DNA of 64,000 bases from Agrococcus sp. SL85 (lineage in GTDB: Bacteria > Actinomycetota > Actinomycetes > Actinomycetales > Microbacteriaceae): contig NZ_CP113066.1 in the NCBI RefSeq assembly GCF_026625845.1, positions 2,418,001 through 2,482,000 of the forward strand, read 5' to 3'. This document shows positions 60,853-64,000 of this stretch, one piece after another; position 1 is the first letter of the stretch, and the number at the start of each line of letters is the position of its first letter. The notes below the pieces were generated by a model. That model was not told the origin of the DNA. It did not search any database and saw only the letters and a program-made list of their open reading frames with translations. Position numbers and translations under genes: made by a program.

Positions 60853-61572
60853 CTACGCGCCCGTCGCCTCCCGCTCCCCGCGTGCCTCGACCCCGCCGTC
60901 CGGGCCGAAGCGCAGCCAGCGGCCGGCCGAGACGACGACCGGCTCGGCATCGGGATCCCGGATCACGAGCGCCGACGCGTCGTCGAGGAACCACGTCGTG
61001 GCGCCACTGCGCGCCGCGCCGCGCGCCGCCCGCTCCTCGGCGCCCTCCGGCATCCAGTCGGCGCCGAGGTGCCCGAGGAAGACCCAGTCGAACAGCGGCG
61101 CCGCCGGCTCGACCGGATCGAGGCCGAACATGTCGAGCTCCTCCTGGTCGTCGAAGCTCTCGCCCCAGCCGGGCAGGGCGCGCGTGAAGATCATCGAGCC
61201 GGCGCTCCAGCCCACGTAGACCTTCTCGTCGAGCAGCTCCTGCAGGAGCGGCGCGAGGCCGGTCGCCGCCCAGGCGTGCGCGAGCCACACGTTGCTGCCG
61301 CCGTAGCCGAGGATCACGTCGGCCGAGCGCAGCCGCGACGCGACGAGCTCCTGCGGTCCGGCGTAGAGCGATGCGACGTCGAACTCGGCCCAGCCGAGCG
61401 CGCGCAGCGACTCGAGGTGCTCGACGAGCGTCGAGCTGTCGCCGGGGAACCCGAGGATCGCGTCGATCACCACGACGATGCGGGATTCGGCGATCGGCCG
61501 GCCGAGGAGGTCGACGAGGGCGTCCAGCACGACCGGCTCCGACAGGCCGTTCGAGGTCAGGAGCATCCGCAT
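60853..61572 (-). CDS. Peptidase S51 (peptidase E-like) / type 1 glutamine amidotransferase-like
   Basis: 239-aa alpha/beta protein of the S51 family. Landmarks: MLLTSNGLSEPVVLDALVDLLGRP, VVIDAILGFPGDSSTLVEHLESL, the nucleophile serine elbow VGWSAGSMIF and GHLGADWMPEGAEE before WFLDDASALVI. Such proteins are aspartyl dipeptidases or related hydrolases. The start is ATG 61572 or 61566, two codons apart. It converges on the flavoprotein gene with 12 bases between stops. Cytoplasmic. Confidence 0.85.
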   Translation of the reverse strand: MRMLLTSNGLSEPVVLDALVDLLGRPIAESRIVVVIDAILGFPGDSSTLVEHLESLRALGWAEFDVASLYAGPQELVASRLRSADVILGYGGSNVWLAHAWAATGLAPLLQELLDEKVYVGWSAGSMIFTRALPGWGESFDDQEELDMFGLDPVEPAAPLFDWVFLGHLGADWMPEGAEERAARGAARSGATTWFLDDASALVIRDPDAEPVVVSAGRWLRFGPDGGVEARGEREATGA

Positions 61573-61637
61573 GCGCGCAGGCTAGCGGCAGCGCTCGTGG
61601 CACGCCCTCGACCGCGCGGCTGCAGCGGGCTGGACCG

Positions 61638-62114
61638 CTAGTCGTCGGCGAGGTGCCGGTCGTAGGTGCGCAGCACCGCGCGGAGGTAGCGCGCGATCGC
61701 GGCGCGCTCCCCCGGCTCGAAGTCGTCGAGCGCGCGGTCGATCTCGAGCACGAGCGGCATGAGCTTGCTCGCGGCGCGTGCGATCGAGGCGGGCGCGGCC
61801 ACCACGAGCACGCTGCGCCGATCGCGCGGGTTGGGCTCGCGGTGCGCGTGCCCGGCGTCGACGAGCCGGTCGATCACGACGGTCGTCGACGCGGTCGAGA
61901 TCGCGAGCCGCCGGCTCAGCTCGCCCGGCGGCAGCGGCCCGTCGGCGATGAGGTGCTCCATGGCCGCGAGGTCGGTGGCGTTGACGCCCAGCTCGGCGCG
62001 CATCGCGTGCTCGAAGGCGGTGCCCGACTGCAGCAGCTCGCGCAGCAGCCGGGTCGGCTCGGCGACCGCGTCGGCGACGTCGAAGCCGCCCGCGTGGTCC
62101 CCCGATCCGTCCAT
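61638..62114 (-). CDS. MarR family regulator
   Basis: 158-aa winged-helix regulator: LGVNATDLAAMEHLIADGPLPPGELSRRLAISTASTTVVIDRLVDAGHAHREPNPRDRRSVLVV is the MarR DNA-binding domain with its wing, flanked by long dimerisation helices (LLRELLQSGTAFEHAMRAEL and ALDDFEPGERAAIARYLRAVLRTY). It is divergent from the MMPL exporter gene, 81 bases apart, the usual layout for a repressor of an efflux pump. No cysteine is present, so it is probably not redox-sensing. Confidence 0.9.
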   Translation of the reverse strand: MDGSGDHAGGFDVADAVAEPTRLLRELLQSGTAFEHAMRAELGVNATDLAAMEHLIADGPLPPGELSRRLAISTASTTVVIDRLVDAGHAHREPNPRDRRSVLVVAAPASIARAASKLMPLVLEIDRALDDFEPGERAAIARYLRAVLRTYDRHLADD

Positions 62115-62138
62115 GCCGCCACCCTACCGCGCGAAGTG

Positions 62139-62167
62139 TCGACTGTGTAGTATCTCGTCTATCTAGT
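62139..62167 (+). promoter_or_regulatory. Candidate promoter of the MMPL gene
   Basis: TCGACT (62139-62144), 17-base spacer, TCTAGT (62162-62167), each four of six consensus bases. The A/T-rich stretch GTAGTATCTCGTCTATCTAGTTAC between the divergent genes is the natural site for MarR binding. Confidence 0.45.
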
Positions 62168-62195
62168 TACTTGGCCATCGAGCAGAGGAGTCGCG

Positions 62196-64000
62196 ATGCG
62201 CGCGATCATCGGATGGATCACCGGGGCCCGCACCTCCTGGACGGTGCTCGTCGCCTTCGTCCTCGCCGCTGGCGCGCTCTTCGCGCTCGGCTCGGGCAGC
62301 GAGACCGAGTCGGCCCCCGCGGCGGGACTGCCCGCGAGCGCGGAGTCGGAGCAGGTGGCGGCGCTGCTCGACGAGTTCCCGGACGCCGACGCCACCTCGG
62401 CGCTCCTCGTCTTCGACCGCGAGGGCGCCGAGCTCAGCGAGGCCGACCTCGCCACCATCCAGGCCAACGCCTTCGGCCCGCTCGCCGAGCTCTCGCGCGA
62501 CGGCCAGGTGCCGCCGCCCCAGGTCTCCGAGGACGGCACCGTGGCGCTCGTCGTCGTGCCGCTGGACCCCGAGCCCGACGTCGAGGCGCAGTCGGCGCGC
62601 GCCGAGGAGCTGCGCGAGGCCGCGCGCACCGACCTCGACGGCGTGCGCGCCTCCCTCACGGGCCCCGAGGGCTTCGAGACCGACATCGCCGCGGTCTTCG
62701 AGGGCGCCGACGTCTCGCTGCTGCTGACGACCGTCGCGGTCGTCGCGGTGCTGCTGCTCATCACCTACCGCAGCCCGTTCCTGTGGCTCGTGCCCCTCGT
62801 CGTCATCGGCGTCGCCGACGCGCTCGCGGGCATCGTCGCGCGCCGCGTGGCCGAGGCGGCGGGCGTCGTGCTCGACGCCTCCGTCACGGGCATCCTCTCG
62901 GTGCTGGTCTTCGGCGCCGGCACCAACTACGCGCTGCTGCTCATCGCCCGCTACCGCGACGAGCTGCGGGTGCACGAGGACCGCAGGGAGGCGATGCGCG
63001 TCGCGCTGCGCGGCTCCGGCCCCGCGATCATCGCCAGCGGCTCGACCGTCGCGCTCGCCCTCGCCACGCTGCTGCTCGCCGAGCTCGGCGGCAACCGCGC
63101 GCTCGGCCTCGCCTGCGCCGTCGGCGTCGTGCTCGCCATGGTCATCGCGCTCACGGTGCTGCCCGCGGCGCTCCTGCTGTTCGGCCGCGGGCTCTTCTGG
63201 CCCTACGTGCCGAAGGTGGGCAGCGAGGGCACCGTGCAGCGCAGCGCGTGGGGCAGGCTCGGCCGCGCCGTCGCGCGCCGCCCCTCGTGGTGGTCGGCGC
63301 GGGCGTGCTCGCGCTCGCGGCCATGGCGAGCGGCGCGCTCTTCCTGCAGACGGGCCTCTCGCAGAACGACCGCTTCCTCGAGAAGCCGGAGGCCGTGGTG
63401 GGCCAGGAGGTGCTCGCCGAGGCCTTCTCCGCCGGCGCCACCTCGCCCACGACCGTCGTCGTCCCCGCCGACGAGGCGCAGGAGGCGGCGGAGGCGATCG
63501 CCGACGTCGAGGGCGTCGACGCCGTGCAGCCCGGGCCCACCACCGACGACCTCGCCCAGCTGCAGGTCACGCTCGACGCCGAGGCCGAGAGCAGCGCCGC
63601 GTTCACGACCATCGAGCGGCTGCGCGCTGCGCTCGACGACGTCGGCTCCGGCGAGGGGCTCGTGGGCGGGCTCGACGCCCGCTCGCTCGACACCGCGCAG
63701 GCGCAGGCGCGCGACCAGGCGCTCATCATCCCGCTCATCCTCGTGCTCGTGCTGCTCGTGCTCGTCGTGCTGCTGCGGGCGATCGTGGCACCGCTGCTGC
63801 TGCTCGTGGCGGTCGTGGCGAGCTTCTTCTCGGCGATCGGTGCGAGCTGGTGGCTCTTCCAGACGCCGTGGTTCGACTTTCCGGCGATCGACACGAACGT
63901 GCTGCTGTTCAGCTTCCTGTTCCTCGTCGCGCTCGGCGTCGACTACTCGATCTTCCTCGTGACGCGGGCGAACGAGGAGTCGGCAGCGCACGGCACGCGC
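62196..64000 (+). pseudogene. MMPL/RND-type membrane transporter, frameshifted and running off the window
   Basis: Actinobacterial MMPL exporter: after one helix (TSWTVLVAFVLAAGALFAL) comes a large periplasmic domain, then the helical core with LVPLVVIGVADALAGIVARRV, FGAGTNYALLLIARYRDELR (the family GTDYNLFLI-like site) and SGSTVALALATLLLAELGG. Near 63285-63295 (CCCTCGTGGTGGTCGG) the frame shifts: RLGRAVARRPS is followed by VVVGAGVLALAAMASGALFLQTGLS in the next frame; adding one G gives continuity. The second half ends at the edge in LLFSFLFLVALGVDYSIFLVTRANEE, so the 3' end is missing. Divergent MarR suggests inducible efflux of a hydrophobic compound. Confidence 0.82.

Overview
The window is a very GC-rich (above 70% by eye), gene-dense stretch of an actinobacterial chromosome. 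Codon use is almost wholly G/C-ending, GTG starts are common, and many genes overlap in ATGA or GTGA junctions. The gene families (DUF222/HNH protein, KPN_01854-type ABC transporter with Avi_7169/Avi_7170 partners, SulP, UgpABC-type importer) and the intergenic hairpin near 7.04 kb fit the Micrococcales, most likely Microbacteriaceae. I cannot fix the genus. I saw no rRNA, tRNA, IS element or CRISPR array.

Layout. 1-1.1 kb: end of an SDR gene that enters from the left edge, plus a small Rho-N/SAP-like protein. 1.25-7.0 kb: a methionine operon (MalY-type lyase, MetY-type sulfhydrylase, MetF, MetE) closed by a strong hairpin. 7.2-15.4 kb: an eight-gene operon with a dipeptide-type ABC importer (one ATPase gene is frameshifted), a luciferase-like monooxygenase, two AhpD/CMD-type proteins and a VOC protein. 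It shares a 12-bp upstream motif with the methionine operon, so both may belong to one sulfur regulon. 15.5-24.9 kb: a frameshifted DUF222/HNH gene, a FAD oxidoreductase, a lower-GC PH-like membrane protein, a lipoprotein, a padR-aarF-VOC operon with a 17-bp palindromic operator, a phosphoesterase, a nitronate monooxygenase and a cupin.

24.9-36.7 kb is a thiol/metalloid stress region. It holds an arsenic cluster (arsR, flavoprotein, thioredoxin reductase, Acr3 pump, an ArsR-ArsC fusion, ArsC) whose divergent promoter carries four evenly spaced palindromes. Next come SulP, MerR and a mercuric-reductase-like flavoprotein. Then a persulfide operon (Cys-rich peptide, CoA-disulfide reductase-rhodanese fusion, CstR-like repressor, rhodanese lipoprotein, DUF2892 protein) runs from a promoter occupied by a perfect 18-bp CsoR/CstR-type palindrome.

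36.7-47.8 kb: HAD hydrolases, a PLP class-V enzyme, a PuuD-type amidotransferase, a PQQ-type sugar dehydrogenase, and an amine/GABA-type catabolic set (APC permease, LysR, aminotransferase, aldehyde dehydrogenase). 47.9-53.2 kb: a two-component system facing a flavin electron-transfer module (ApbE, FMN-binding protein, ferric-reductase-like protein), then a VIT1-type transporter. 53.2-64 kb: a frameshifted sensor kinase, a sugar ABC importer, a frameshifted Lpd-like flavoprotein, a peptidase E homologue, and a MarR/MMPL divergent pair whose MMPL gene is frameshifted and runs off the right edge.

Seven otherwise intact genes carry a single frameshift each, which points to residual sequence indels rather than true decay. 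No stretch of 300 bases or more lacks a gene.
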